Origin: Haematococcus lacustris
Lineage: Eukaryota; Chlorophyta; Chlorophyceae; Chlamydomonadales; Haematococcaceae
Reading direction: 5' to 3'
Length of the DNA: 64,000 nt
Assembly (NCBI GenBank): GCA_030144725.1
Contig: JASKMD010000017.1
Coordinates: forward strand, 5,065,278-5,129,277
In this document: positions 52,719 to 63,862 of the stretch, one piece after another
Numbering within the stretch: the first letter of the stretch is position 1
How the letters are laid out: every line of letters begins with the position of its first letter
The notes under the pieces: model-generated
What the model was told of the DNA's origin: nothing
Database searches by the model: none
The model's input: only the letters and a program-made list of their open reading frames with translations
Program-made: the position numbers and the translations under genes

Positions 52719-54589
52719 GCACCCCCTCCCCCCCGCCACAAGGAGCGTGACACCCTGACAGGAGCCTACACTGCAGCCTATGCATGCAGCAATGCGGTGT
52801 TATTGACTCTGCCCAACGTGTCCTGCCAGCAGCTAGGCCCGCTCCGCACAGCTGTGGCAAGGTTGTGTTGTGTTGTGCAAGTGCATCCATCCCAGCTTCT
52901 GTCCCCTCCCCGCCCACCTCAAGCCTGACTGCTGACCGGCCCCCGCCCCGCCCAAGGCCCCTACGCAAATAACAAGTGCGAGCTAATGTCTCGGTGGTGA
53001 TGTCCGAAATCGCTTTAGCGACAAAAAGAAGGCTGCGCATCTGCACACATGCTCTAGCTACAGCGAATAAAGGGCGTAGTCAGCGAAACGAGCCGAAAAG
53101 GCTCGAGTATGAAGAGTCCCGCGGTCAGTTTGACTATCAGGCCAGATAGTCTACTGTAATCAAAGGTGAAGGGTGCACATAGTGTCTTATTGAACCGCTA
53201 GAGTATAGAGCCGCTCCGTCTCTCGCTTGAGAGCGCGAGCGACGCAAATAACAAGTGCGAGCTAATCGATGCTAAGATGTGTGCTGTTGTCCTAAGTAAG
53301 GCATCAGCAATGGTATGAGTGCGTTAGACGGGCATTTCAGCTTTTCAGGTTTAAAACTCGCGATAGCGGCCGTCGCAACACAATGCGCGCGGGCATACAT
53401 TACTTTGTTAGCTACATCACGGCAATGTCTAGAAGCTCGAGGGTGAAGGAGGCGTGCATGGTGATATCTGCCCACAAAATGTAGGCCAGGTTCACGCCTA
53501 GGTTGGGCATCATGTGTACAGTCATTGAAGCTCGGGACACCCATTACGTGTAGCTTAGTGAGTTCTCTACATCCTGATGTGCTTCGATCATCAGTCCGCT
53601 ACGTGAGCGAGAAATAAACCCAGTGTACGGGATTCCCCACCTATTCAAGGCAGTTGGGAGGGACTGACTGTTGGCTTGCCGCAGCTATGTCTTAGGAAGG
53701 GATCAGGCGTTAGACGGATTATCAAGAAGCGCAAAAAGGATGTTACTCAGTCCCGCCTCTGCTTATTCATGTACATTCAATGCCGGTACCAGGGTGTGTG
53801 GATCATCGCATTTTGTCATGACTCCATGTCAGGCGCCCCCAACATGGGGTTGGTAATATGCATGCAATTACTCTCTCACTAGTGCATCGTTTTCGATAGC
53901 GTTTGTCACATTGGTAGCTGCAAATCAATGCGCGTCATCTGACCATCAGCGCAAGCCATTGGAGTCTTTGCTCGCGTACTGCCACATGTGCCCGCGAACA
54001 AATCACAGCGGCGAGACGAGTCTCCTTGGCACGGTGAGCCACATCGCTGTGACCCCATCTACCTAGCGTAGTGAGCTGGTTGTGCACAAATGAAATGTCC
54101 GGCCAACACCCAACGCGATGTCTGCTGGGCGTGCAGGGCACCTAGACGGGGTGATTGAAGCATATGTTCATACTCCCTTCCGTCGAATACACCATTTGGG
54201 TCGGCGCACACTAAGGTATCACCGGGTTACACCTTGTTCTTGACCCCTTGGCGCTTTTGTTAAAACAAACCGCACGTTAAACAGCCCAGGCCTCTATCAG
54301 TTTGACATCTTCAAAGTGACATCATGTTCTCCAAGCAGAATCAGGGCCACGGGGCTGTGGGGTGGCAGTTGAGCTATGAAACTTTGCACGCAGGTAGATG
54401 GCATGTAGGGGAGTGTAACTCTGAGAAGAGCCGAGTCCAAACTCGGTCATGGTGTGGAGTTGTGTGTCTGACAGCATGGCCCTGGTCCTGAGATCGGCTA
54501 AGGGAGTTGGGGTCACCGACCAAAGTGAGCTTTTGCCTTATCTGAGTATGAGCGTTTGTACCAATGTCGTAGATGAGCTTAACCTAGTA
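52719..54589. other. Region without a recognised gene; contains a 25-bp direct repeat
   Basis: ACGCAAATAACAAGTGCGAG followed by CTAAT occurs at 52963-52987 and 53242-53266. The short frames in this stretch have no domain content. Confidence 0.4.
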
Positions 54590-54593
54590 AGTA

Positions 54594-57401
54594 GGTCACC
54601 CCGGCCATTGGTCCCGCCAACCCGTGACAGGCCTGCGCATCGCACCACGCGCTATTAGAGGGTAGCTGAGGCTATCGCGGTAAGTCACGCGCGCTGAAAC
54701 TCGCGTTTTGGACTGAAGCCTTGTCCCAGTACACCGCCCGCCACCAGGTCGAAAACTGAGATAGCGCAAACAAGCAGCGACCCAGCTACAAGAGCAGGGA
54801 AGCGAGGCGCTCCGTGGCATCCGTAGCAAAGTTCGCACTAAAGAGGCAGCCTCGCAGTACTGCGGAGTAGGCCATCGCAGTGCGCCATGTCACCGAGCCA
54901 TGTCATTACACCACGAGACTGAGTCTCGCCACGCTTCGCACAAGTCGGTTCAAGTTGGGTGCATGGCACTCTTAACGTTTTCGGCTCTATTGGCTCACTT
55001 TCTCCATTGGCTCAGTTTCTCTATCGGCTCAGTTGTGCTATTCTGGATTCGTTGCTGCTGCTGGTTTCAATCGAAGGTGCTTTGCCTTACATGTCATTTG
55101 CCTCGTCATCCCCCACTTCAGCCAACTGATCCTCCTCCATCTCTTGCTCCCACCTCAGATGTTCCAAGATGTCAGCCCTAAGCAATGGCTTCTTCTGCGT
55201 CAACCTCTTGCCCTTCCACCCCAAGCACCCCCGGGCATACTCCTTCAGCAGATGCATTGTCAAGGTCATGTAAGAGCTTGCAATTTGTGGTGCCCGTGCA
55301 TGCAAAAGCTTCAAGCACTCAGCATCTTCCTCCTTGTCACTTGCCAGTGTCACACGTCCAAACATGGGAATGCTGCTCAGGGTAGATGCTCCATGACACA
55401 TGCACTGCTGTGGCTTGCTGGCCATGTGCCTCACACACGCACATGCAGTCTCAGACCACATGGGCGCAACCCCATCTGCGGGGAAGAACATTGCATGCAT
55501 GGCCCGCGACCCAGAGATGGTGCGCAGCAGCCTGTGCGCATCAGGGTCAGGCTCAGCACACTTCTCAACCTCCTCATCCTTCAGCACCAAACACAGCAGG
55601 TCAGTAGCAAACACAGCAGGTCAATAGCAGGTCAGTAGCACATGGGTCACGGCAGGTCAGTAGCACATGGGTCAGTAGCACATGGGTCACAGCAGGTCAG
55701 TAGCACATGGGTCAGTAACACATGGGTCAGTAGCTAATGGGTCACGGCTAATGGGTCAGTGTTGGTAGGCTGTAAAGAGGTATAGCTCACACCTTATCCA
55801 TGCGTCCATGTGCTGTTGTTGCTGACGCAACAGTAGCTCGCTGCGCTCCAACCCCGTCATGCCGTCCTGCAGCTGCTCAAGGTCCTGAGCCAGCTGCTTC
55901 TGGGCACCCTGCAGCTGCTCAAGGTCCAGAGCTAGCTGGTGCTGGGCACCCTGCAGCTGCTCCTGATCCAGGGTCAGCTGCCGCTTGACACCCTGCAGCT
56001 GCTGCTGGTCCACAGCCAGCTGGTGCAAGGCACCCTGCAGCTGCTCCTGATCCAGGGTCAGCTGCCGCTTGACACCCTGCAGCTGCTGCAGGTCAAGAGC
56101 CAGCTGGTGCTGGGCACCCTTCAACTGCTGCTGGTCCAGGCTCAGCTGGTGCTGGGCACCCTGCAGCTGCTGCTGGTCCACAGCCAGCTGGTGCTGGGCA
56201 CCCTGCAGCTGCTGCTGGTCCACAGCCACCTGGCGTTGGGCATCCTGCAGCAGCTGCTGGTCCACAGCCAGCTGGTGCTGGGCACCCTGCAGCTCCTGCT
56301 GATTCAGGCTCAGCTGCTTCTTAGCACCCTGCAGCTGCTGCTGGTCCTGAGCCAGCTGGTGCTGGGCACCCTGCAGCTCCTGCTGGTCCATGCTCAGCTG
56401 CTGCTGGGCGCCCCGGCCAAGGCAGGTGCGTGGGCGCTTATGGCCCCATGTGCTGGCACCCCTGCTTGACTGTTGTGGTGTTGCAAGGGCTGTTTCAAGG
56501 GCTGGCAGCTCGGTAGGGCTCTGCAGGGTGAAGGGTGGAGGAGGAGGATGTTAAGGTATGGGTTCCCGCCACAATGGTGGATTCCGCCACAATGGAGGTG
56601 TCCGCCACTGCCATTGCCACTACTTACCAGCTTGGCACGTATCGCTTTATGGTGTGCCAGTGCAGCGCGACGTCGGGGTCCATGACGGCCCATCGCAAAT
56701 TTCACAGGACACAGTGCGAGAAATGCAACGATGAGGGCGCCCAAGGGCAGCACAGGGTCCACACCGTCGGGGATGCACCCAAGGACGCCGCCAATCGCTC
56801 ACTGTAATGAGATTGCCCCATGCCACATTCACCCTCTGCCATATTTTGTTATTGTATGTACCAAACTAGGTGATGGAGCATGCCTGGGGGTACATCCCGG
56901 AATATAGACTCGCTTAGCTATTCGACAAAGGTGTAAGCACGCGGATAGGACCACTGACCGAAAAGTTAAAGGACTTGAACGAAGCCCCGAAATGATGGGG
57001 TCTAGGCTTCAGCAGAGTGCACGGTAGTGAAACAAAGTCCACGCACGGTGCTGCTGACACCTCAGTGAGATGCTCTGCATGCTTGGAGGCAGGGTCAGGC
57101 AGGTCTCGCGCCAGGTGTCAGGAAGGGCCCGGGCCATGAGGGGTCCCGACCCAACCCAGGGAATCTTGCGCTTCGACCTGCGACCCACGTACGGTGGCAC
57201 CCCGTTGAGCCCCAGGCTGCAGCGAGCGACCATGTTCACAGTCCGCGGGAATGGCGGGCGGTGTACTGGGACAAGGCTTCAGTCCAAAACGCGAGTTTCA
57301 GCGCGCGTGACTTACCGCGATAGCCTCAGCTACCCTCTAATAGCGCGTGGTGCGATGCGCAGGCCTGTCACGGGTTGGCGGGACCAATGGCCGGGGTGAC
57401 C
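54594..57401. mobile_element. 2,808-bp element with perfect 150-bp terminal inverted repeats
   Basis: Bases 54594-54743 and 57252-57401 are exact reverse complements by inspection, starting GGTCACCCCGGCCATTGG. AGTA flanks both sides (54590-54593 and 57402-57405), a possible 4-bp target duplication. The interior encodes a spliced minus-strand gene. The superfamily is not recognised. Confidence 0.82.
55087..56693 (-). CDS. Gene within the TIR element: basic start, 14-residue-repeat coiled coil, C-terminal domain
   Basis: Exon 1 (56628-56693) encodes MGRHGPRRRAALAHHKAIRA and KL and ends at a GTAAGTAG donor. Exon 2 (from about 56,403 to about 55,797) encodes about 14 copies of a two-heptad unit such as DQQQLQGAQHQLAV, then GLERSELLLRQQQQHMDAW. 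A further coding stretch ends at 55087 (DPDAHRLLRTISGSRAMHAM, RADILEHLRWEQEMEEDQLA). The junction between exon 2 and the last part is not settled, and a GGTCAGTAGCACATGGGTCA tandem repeat lies there. No transposase signature is recognised. It could be a DNA-binding or multimerising accessory protein; the function is unknown. Confidence 0.5.
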
Positions 57402-57420
57402 AGTAGCATGTTGTAGGTCC

Positions 57421-58177
57421 AAATGGTCGAGCTGTGGCATTGCCCTCTAGGTATGGGGAGGAGGTAGGCTCAGTGCCACAATCCCGCAACCGCTCTCCGA
57501 TCCGACTGCTGCTGTCGACGCGCATGCTTGTGTAGAGCAGCCTAAGCGACGCGGGCGGTCGTAGTGATGACTGCATGCTCCGCAACGGCTCAAATTTGAA
57601 TCACCAACTTTGATGCTTTGCTGTGCACGGCCCACTGACTGCATGATTATTCTGGATGGGTGAAAGGTAGCTGGCTGGGTTGCCTACATTGTGAACCATC
57701 TAGCATAAGTTTTGGCGTAGTGAGTGCAGAGTTACAGCCGTCCTACTACCAGGGGTCGGTTTCCTGTCATTTTTTGTCAGTTGGGGTCGCCTGAGTGTCA
57801 CAGCTGAGCTGTATCAAAATGGTCGAGCTGTGGCATTGCCCTCCAGGTATGGGGAGGAGGTGGGCTCAGTGCCACATCGCTGCAACCGCTTTCCGACTGC
57901 TGCCGCCGATGCGCATGCTCATGTAGAGCAGCCTAAGCGACGCGGGCGGTCGCGGCGATGACTGCATGCTCCGCTACGGCTCAAATTTGAATCACTAACT
58001 TTGACGCTTTGTTGTGCACGGCCTACTCAGCGTATATTTATTCTGTATGGGTGAAAGGTAGCCGGCTGGGTTGGCTACATTGTGAATCATCCAGCATAGT
58101 ATTTGGCGCAGTGAGTGCAAAGTTACAGTCGTCCTACTACCAGGGGTAGGTTTTCTGTTAGTTGGGGGCGCCTGACT
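57421..58177. repeat. Two tandem units of about 380 bp directly upstream of QCR7
   Basis: Unit 1 (57421-57796) and unit 2 (57817-58177) both begin AAATGGTCGAGCTGTGGCAT and end in GTTGGGG-CGCCTGA. They differ by scattered substitutions and a 14-base deletion. The QCR7 ATG follows unit 2 immediately, so its promoter lies within the repeat. The terminal 50 bases recur at 38.41 kb. Confidence 0.75.
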
Positions 58178-58179
58178 CC

Positions 58180-58860
58180 ATGATGTTCGCTAAACGGGCT
58201 TCTGGACTTGGCTCAACAGGTAGCGTCAGCACGTGGTCTGCGATATGTCTCTCGCTCTGACAGTGGGTGCTCGCACAGCAGTCCACTTTGTATAGCCCTC
58301 GCGGCTGACGAAGACGGTAGTCATGTTGTACAGGTTGAGAAGCTCTTGGCACCGGTGGCTCGTATGGTCGGGCCCTGGTTCCGCAAAACCACCAATGACA
58401 AGCTAGCGCTGTACGGGCTGCGCTACGACGACCTGCACGATCCCTTGAAGGATGAGGTGCGCTACACACAGGGATTATTGGCAACGAGACAGATTTTGAG
58501 CAGCACACTACTTTGCTGATGTGCAGGAGGTGGCCGAAGCGCTCAGGCGTTTGCCACCAGACGTGCTAGCGGCCCGCAATGCACGCCTGCGCCGTGCCAT
58601 TGACCTAGACATGAAGCATGACCACCTGCACGGGGAAATGCTGGCAAAGCAGACGCCTGGGGAGTCATACCTGCAGGTACCTGCAACCACAGTGCCTCCC
58701 CTCGTGTCTTTGCAGGAGTGCTACCAATACAGTCACTTCTTGACTATGACCATATGCTATGCAATCAACATTGCAGGAGTTGTTGGAGGAGGTGCGCGCT
58801 GAGCGACGTGAGCGGGCTATGCTGGGGGCGAAGGCGACCTACACGCGGATCTACACTTAA
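58180..58860 (+). CDS. QCR7: Cytochrome bc1 complex subunit 7 (QCR7, ubiquinol-cytochrome c reductase binding protein)
   Basis: A matrix-side subunit of mitochondrial complex III that binds cytochrome b (family knowledge). Exons: 58180-58219 (MMFAKRASGLGST, tentative), 58314-58456 (VARMVGPWFRKTTNDKLALY, GLRYDDLHDPLKDE), 58527-58676 (VAEALRRLPPDVLAARNARL, MKHDHLHGEMLAKQTPGESY) and 58777-58860 (ELLEEVRAERRERAMLGAKA ending YTRIYT). Together these give 138 residues, close to the family length. The motifs YGLRYDDL, LPxxVxxARNxRLxRA and MKHxxL are diagnostic. The exon-1 junction has alternatives. No separate targeting peptide is expected for this subunit. Confidence 0.85.
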
Positions 58861-59064
58861 AGAAGGACTATGGACCCTGCAGCTTGGGTGCGCCAGACTG
58901 TCAGACTCAGGCCTGCAATACCAGATGAGCCAGCCATGCCAGATGTTTTGATAAACCGTTGCTAGTGGCACGGTCTGCATGACGGCCCCCACCTGTCAGG
59001 GTCAAGGTGCTGTGCATGACAGAGCATGGATGTTTCACCCTCAGAGATGCATGTCTGTTCCGAG

Positions 59065-59069
59065 TGTAA
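59065..59069 (+). terminator. TGTAA polyadenylation signal, probably of QCR7
   Basis: TGTAA lies 205 bases after the QCR7 stop, before the type C Fanzor fragment. Confidence 0.45.
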
Positions 59070-59269
59070 TTGGATTCCGCTTGAATCACAGTTGAGCTGA
59101 GCCGGCTGATGCACATCTCATCCGGCTCTCCTAGCCTAGCACAGTCCTGAACACTGCCTCTGGGATGTATGTGCGTCTCTGGCAGTGCTCTAGCAGGGCG
59201 TGTGTCAGGCTTACCTCAGTTGAACTGCAGTCAAATGTGTTTGGGTCCCTATAGGATTGATTTTGATAA

Positions 59270-60015
59270 CACCTAGTTGCTACCCAGGTTGTCAGCCTCA
59301 AACGTGGCACGGCTGCTGCCGTCACGACTACACCCCTTGTGATGACTGTCTTTAAGCCCGGAGCCAGTGGCATGTTAAGTATGTGTGGGGCCTGATGTGG
59401 TGCCATGAGGTGCCGCCCAACTCCCCTCCCCCACCTCCCCTTGCCCAGGACCCCCCTCCCCAGGGCCCCCCTGCCCAGGAGCCCCCTCCCCCAGCCCAGG
59501 ACCAGACCCTCCCTGCTGCACCTGGACCAGTGCCACGACCCCAGGCCCCTCCATGGGGCAGGTGGCTGGACCGGGACACCAATTCGTGCCTCAACTTCCA
59601 GCACATTGGGAAGAGCATGCAGCGCCCCCTGGAGCTGTGCCAGTGGGATGACTTGGAGTACCCCATTGGCGAGGACCCCATTGGCGAGGACTTGGAGTAC
59701 CCCATTGGCGAGGAGTACTAGCAGCTCTACAAGCTGGTCAATGACCGGCTGCCCAGGGCAGGCAGCGGCTGCACCAGGCTGCAGAGTACCGGCGGGGCAT
59801 TGATGGCTGGGCCCGCAACAACCCATAGGACCTATAGGTTTTGACAGTCTGTTCGCGTCTGTTAGTTTTGATGGGGCAAAGTGCCACCGGTGTGGGAATT
59901 GTAATCATCAAGGGTGCGACCGAGAAAGCTTGAATGTCATTGTAGCAGCTGAGTGAGATTACCCACAGTCAAACATGTTGTTCCATGTTGAATGAGTTGT
60001 GTTAGTCTGTAGCTT
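59270..60015 (+). mobile_element. Fanzor type C copy C2 with type C right end
   Basis: Coding homology to C1 runs from about 59,370 to 59,828, then a noncoding end with AAGTGCCACCGGTGTGG, GAGTGAGATTACCCACAG, CAAACATGTTGTTCC and ATGTTGAATGAGTTGTGTTA, closing near 60,015. Confidence 0.65.
59383..59828 (+). pseudogene. Fanzor/TnpB-like nuclease, type C C-terminus (C2)
   Basis: GLMWCHEVPPNSPPPPPLAQ leads into RuvC-III as WGRWLDRDTNSCLNFQHIGK. It keeps the Asp but changes the usual NAA to NSC. Short duplications (PIGEDPIGEDLEYPIGEEY) and a TAG precede KLVNDRLP, so it is inactive. Confidence 0.65.
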
Positions 60016-60428
60016 CCGTTCCCATTCATAATACAGGGTCATCCCATCCCAATCCGGCCTAGACCAGCCCAATCTTTAGCGTTATGGGGTTTGCTTCTGT
60101 GTATTGCTTCACTCGTATAAAGTAGCAGCCAGGCCCCTTAGCCGACCTTGTCCGGTCGGCTTAAACTCTCAAACGTATGAATTACTTTACGTGATGTTGT
60201 GGGATTCATGGTCCGTTGTGCTTACATCAAAAGCTACCTACGTACCAAAAACCAGGGCAAACGGCCAAGGTCGCCTAGCTGGGGCCTAGCTGCTAATCTC
60301 CACGAGTGTTTGGCAAGCGTCACTACTCTGTTGGCCGAAGATGCCCTACAGGCTTACATAATTCAATGTTAAAGAGAAGCTGCGGTCACTTAATCAGTAC
60401 GGCTAGAGCTGCATACCTAAACTTGGAG
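60016..60428. other. Intergenic sequence without a recognised gene
   Basis: 3' side of the coiled-coil gene. Nothing is supported beyond it. Confidence 0.35.
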
Positions 60429-63400
60429 CTAAACTGGACTTGGTGGTGCAATTTGAATCCGGACGCCGGTTTCGGATTTGAACCCGGATGCCGGTTTCGA
60501 CGCCGGACTGCCTCCCTGAGGCGCTCCTGCAAACACCTTGGCTGAACGGAAGCGTGTCAAAGTGCCTTGCAGGTTCGCCAGGTCCGCAGACATGCGCGCA
60601 GGCACAGGAGTGCGAGCGGAGACCGGTCTCGGCACTGGCTTCCCAGTGGGCGATCGTGGCCGATAGCCAAGGGCGTTGGGCGATGCCTGCACAGGGCTGG
60701 CCCAAGGCGATGGTGCAGCGCCTGCACTGTGCGCACGGTGCGCTGAATGCGAATGCCCTTGGCCTTTTGCTGTCGCGGAGGTCACAGGCTGCATAGTGGC
60801 AAGCGAGCCGCCGACAGCCTGCCCTCCTGCCTGCCGCACACTGTACCCTCCCGCTGCCGCAGTGACGTCCTCAGGAGCAGGCTCAGCCGAGGACGGCATG
60901 GAAGGCAGACGGCCACGCGCTGCCCCTGGCGGAGATGCGCTCAGCTGCTGAAGCTGTGCCTTGGTGGTAGGCACTGTGACCGTGTGTGCCGCGAGGCCCG
61001 GCCCAATGACCTCGGACGAACCGGCGTTGAAGGCTGCGAACCGGGGCCGGGCCAGGGACAGCGGCGGCTCAGCAGATCCTTGCGATCCGCCGCGTTCGAC
61101 ACCGCCCAGCTCCGGGTGCGGGGAGGCGGAAGGTTTGCGAGGGGTGATGGCAGAGGTTGGGCGAGCCAGGCTTGGGTGGGCGCTGTGGGGCCGCTGGGCG
61201 GATGCGGGTCGAAGAGGCAAACCTGCAACGTCACGCCAGCGTCGTGTATGAGGTGACACCAGCAACCACCGCAGTTACAATACTTTCAAGCATTCAGGCT
61301 CAGCAAGCATGACGTGCAGCACACATGCTTTTGTGTATAAACGAATGAACAGCCAACTGCTGCCACATGTTGCTGCCAGCAGTCCACATACACACACCTG
61401 CTGCGATGCGTTTGATGTCCGCGGTAGGGTCTGGAATGGTAAGCGACTTGGCAGCTGGCGCAGCCGTCCACCCGGTGCCAACAGTCAGGCGCTGGTCATG
61501 ACCCGGCCAGGGGTAGGCATGCGGGGGCATCTCAGGGAAGGCCTTGACTAGGGCTTCGGTCAGGGCCTGGAACCCAGGAGCAACAGTGTGAGGACCTGTC
61601 AGTTGCCAGGCGGGTAAGTTTGGGACTGCTAGCAATCACTCCAAGCTGCTTCATTGGCAGCGTCCGTAAGAAGCATGGCAAGGCATGGCATGACTGCTCT
61701 TATGCCATGGGCGGGCACACTGCTGCCAGGGTAACGGGCCATCTGTTTCAACAGCCACCAGCAGCTGCAGGTAGAGCCAAGCATTGAGCTGTGCAGAGAG
61801 CACTCAGGTGCTGCAGGTGGAGGAGGGGCGGGGTAGCAGGCACGGACTTTGCAGGCAGGTCAGGCAAGTCAGGCCCCTTGCCTGCATTTCCACCACTCTG
61901 TCATAGTTGGGCGTGTTGGGCATGAAGTTCACGCCCAGCTGCAGCTTGTTGGCGCAATACCGGATGTGCTCCGCAAATGCCTGGAGGCAAGCAGGCAGCA
62001 GGCAATCACAGTTCTACAAATAGAAAAGCATGATCAGGCGCCAGGCGACCAGGCGACCAGCAGCTAGTCAGCACCCCTCTCCCCCAACACCATGTGTGAT
62101 GCTGCTTGGGTGCTTTGCTGCAGCTGCTGCGTAGGGCTGTCACCTTCTGTTCCAGCTGCTGCTCCTGACGTACAGGGTCTGCCACGCTTACCTGCACACG
62201 GGCCAGCTCTGCCTGGGCCAGGCGAGCTACCTGCACTTGGGGCCAGATGGCCTCGTTGTGCTGTCGCACACGCTCCAGCTCCAGGGCATGCGAGGCCCGC
62301 AGAGCATCACACTGGGCTGCAAAGTCCGCCTGCGCGCAGCCCAGCCAGCCACCCTTGAGGCAGCCTGGTCGCGAACATACACAAGGATACCACGGTGAGC
62401 AACCGAGGCAGGCAACCAGCTGCTTAACAGCTGCTCGGCGCTGGGAATTGCAATGGCAGTACACTTGGCAGTACACATGGCAGTACTGCAAGGCAGGATG
62501 GCTCAGGGTTCCGCCGAGCTGGACACCAGGTCAGCGCTCACCTGGGCTGAAGCGACGGCTTCAGCATACTTCTTGCGGGCCTCGTCAGTGAGGCTGTCGT
62601 TGTGCGCGGTCAGGAACGCCTTCAGTTCCTCGAACTCATGCCGCGCTACTTCGCATGCTTCTTCGTGCTCCACGGAAAGCCGCTCGCACAGCGCCGCATG
62701 CTCTTGCTGCACCTGCGCTCAGACAGGCCCGGAAGGTCTTTGACCGGGACCCAGTGAAGTGTGGACAACTCAGCGAGGTCGGCAGACGCAGAAAGCGTGT
62801 ACCAACGAACCATGCGGAGTCGTTCCTCGTTGTCGCGGGACAGGGCAGACAGCTTTGCGTTGTGAGCAGTGCGCGCCTCAGCTAGGCGCCCGAGGTTCTC
62901 TGCCTCGACAGCCTGGGTAGCAGCAACAGCAGCATCAGGGGAGCAGCAGGTGGGTTTGTAGCCGCAACGCGCACAGTCAGGAGGACAGGGGACAGGCTGT
63001 TCCAGTACACTGTCGCCCAGGCAGCATAGCTAAGTCAACTCACCTTGCGTTCCTTGATCTTGTCCAGGTACTCCTGTTTATGACGCTTGTTTACCTGCAT
63101 GACCTCTTCCACCTGAGAAAAGACAGCAGCATCCTTCTTGTCTTGCACATTGCACAGGCGTGCTTGCAGATCTCCAGCTACAGCACAAAAACAGCCCCGC
63201 ATGCTGTGTGGTGAGCCACTTGCTCTCCGCCACTTACCATGGACACTCCACCTCTGCCACACACCAGCAGTGTTTCCTAGTCCATGTGATGTATGACGGA
63301 CAGCACTGGCAACCACCGAGAACTGCCAGTATGAGAAATGCAGCATTTCTGCCAAGGCAGCACCAAGAGGCAACAATGCATGCAGACTTGACTAGCCTTC

Positions 63401-63862
63401 ACAAAGACAGGTCACACAGGCTCCATGAGGTCAGGCAATAGTGCAGGTGGAAGGCGCCCATGCCATGTGCATGGAAGGTGTGCCCCATGCCGACAAAACA
63501 CCACCCCTGGTAAGAGAACCTGGTTCTGCCTTTCAAGTGGCACATGTTGCCGGCTGGGCTGATGTGTGAGGTGCTGACCTGGCAAGCATGGTACGCTTCT
63601 GCTTCTGCCATGCGCACGGCATTGACCCGCTGCACCTCCTCCTTCTGCTGCTGCCACTCCGCTCGCAGTTGAGCAACGTTCTCCGCGTAGTGAGCCTTGC
63701 CCGCGGTGACTGCAGCCTCATGCTCCTTCCATGCTTCGGTCTTGCCACGCTCCCAGCGCTCGCGAGCCTGCAGGCCAGGACGGGCCAGTAGAGCCAGGAG
63801 GGCTGGGCAGGAGAGCGGCAGGGAGTGGGAGAAGGCAGGAGCTGAGCTAGGAGCACATACAT
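60429..63862 (-). CDS. Long coiled-coil protein with Ser/Pro/Arg-rich C-terminus (partial, continues beyond the window)
   Basis: Minus-strand coding segments, in protein order: about 63,770-63,580 (TEAWKEHEAAVTAGKAHYAE, AEWQQQKEEVQRVNAVRMAE), about 63,120-63,050 (VEEVMQVNKRHKQEYLDKIK), about 62,910-62,750 (EARTAHNAKLSALSRDNEER), 62,712-62,530 (EHAALCERLSVEHEEACEVA, SLTDEARKKYAEAVASAQVS), about 62,335-62,140 (DFAAQCDALRASHALELERV, LAQAELARVQVSVADPVRQE), about 61,980-61,890 (HIRYCANKLQLGVNFMPNTP), about 61,570-61,400 (ALTEALVKAFPEMPPHAYPW, TIPDPTADIKRIAAG) and 61,230-60,429 (low-complexity tail with RPHSAHPS, PRPVSARTPVPARM). The regular charged heptads indicate a long coiled coil. A cytoskeletal, basal-body or flagellar role would fit but is not shown. 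A type B Fanzor remnant sits in one intron. Confidence 0.65.
63425..63578 (+). mobile_element. Type B right-end remnant in an intron of the coiled-coil gene
   Basis: GTCAGGCAATAGTGCAGGTGG, CGACAAAACACCACCCCTGG and a terminus TGTGTGAGGTGCTG (ending about 63,577) match the 2.3- and 29.5-kb remnants. Flanking sequence starts ACCTGGCAAGCATGG, which is the next host exon. Confidence 0.6.

Noticed and set aside
54900..54965. Possible tRNA (GGTTCAAGTT resembling a B box)
   Set aside because: No matching A box, acceptor stem or anticodon arm could be laid out around it.
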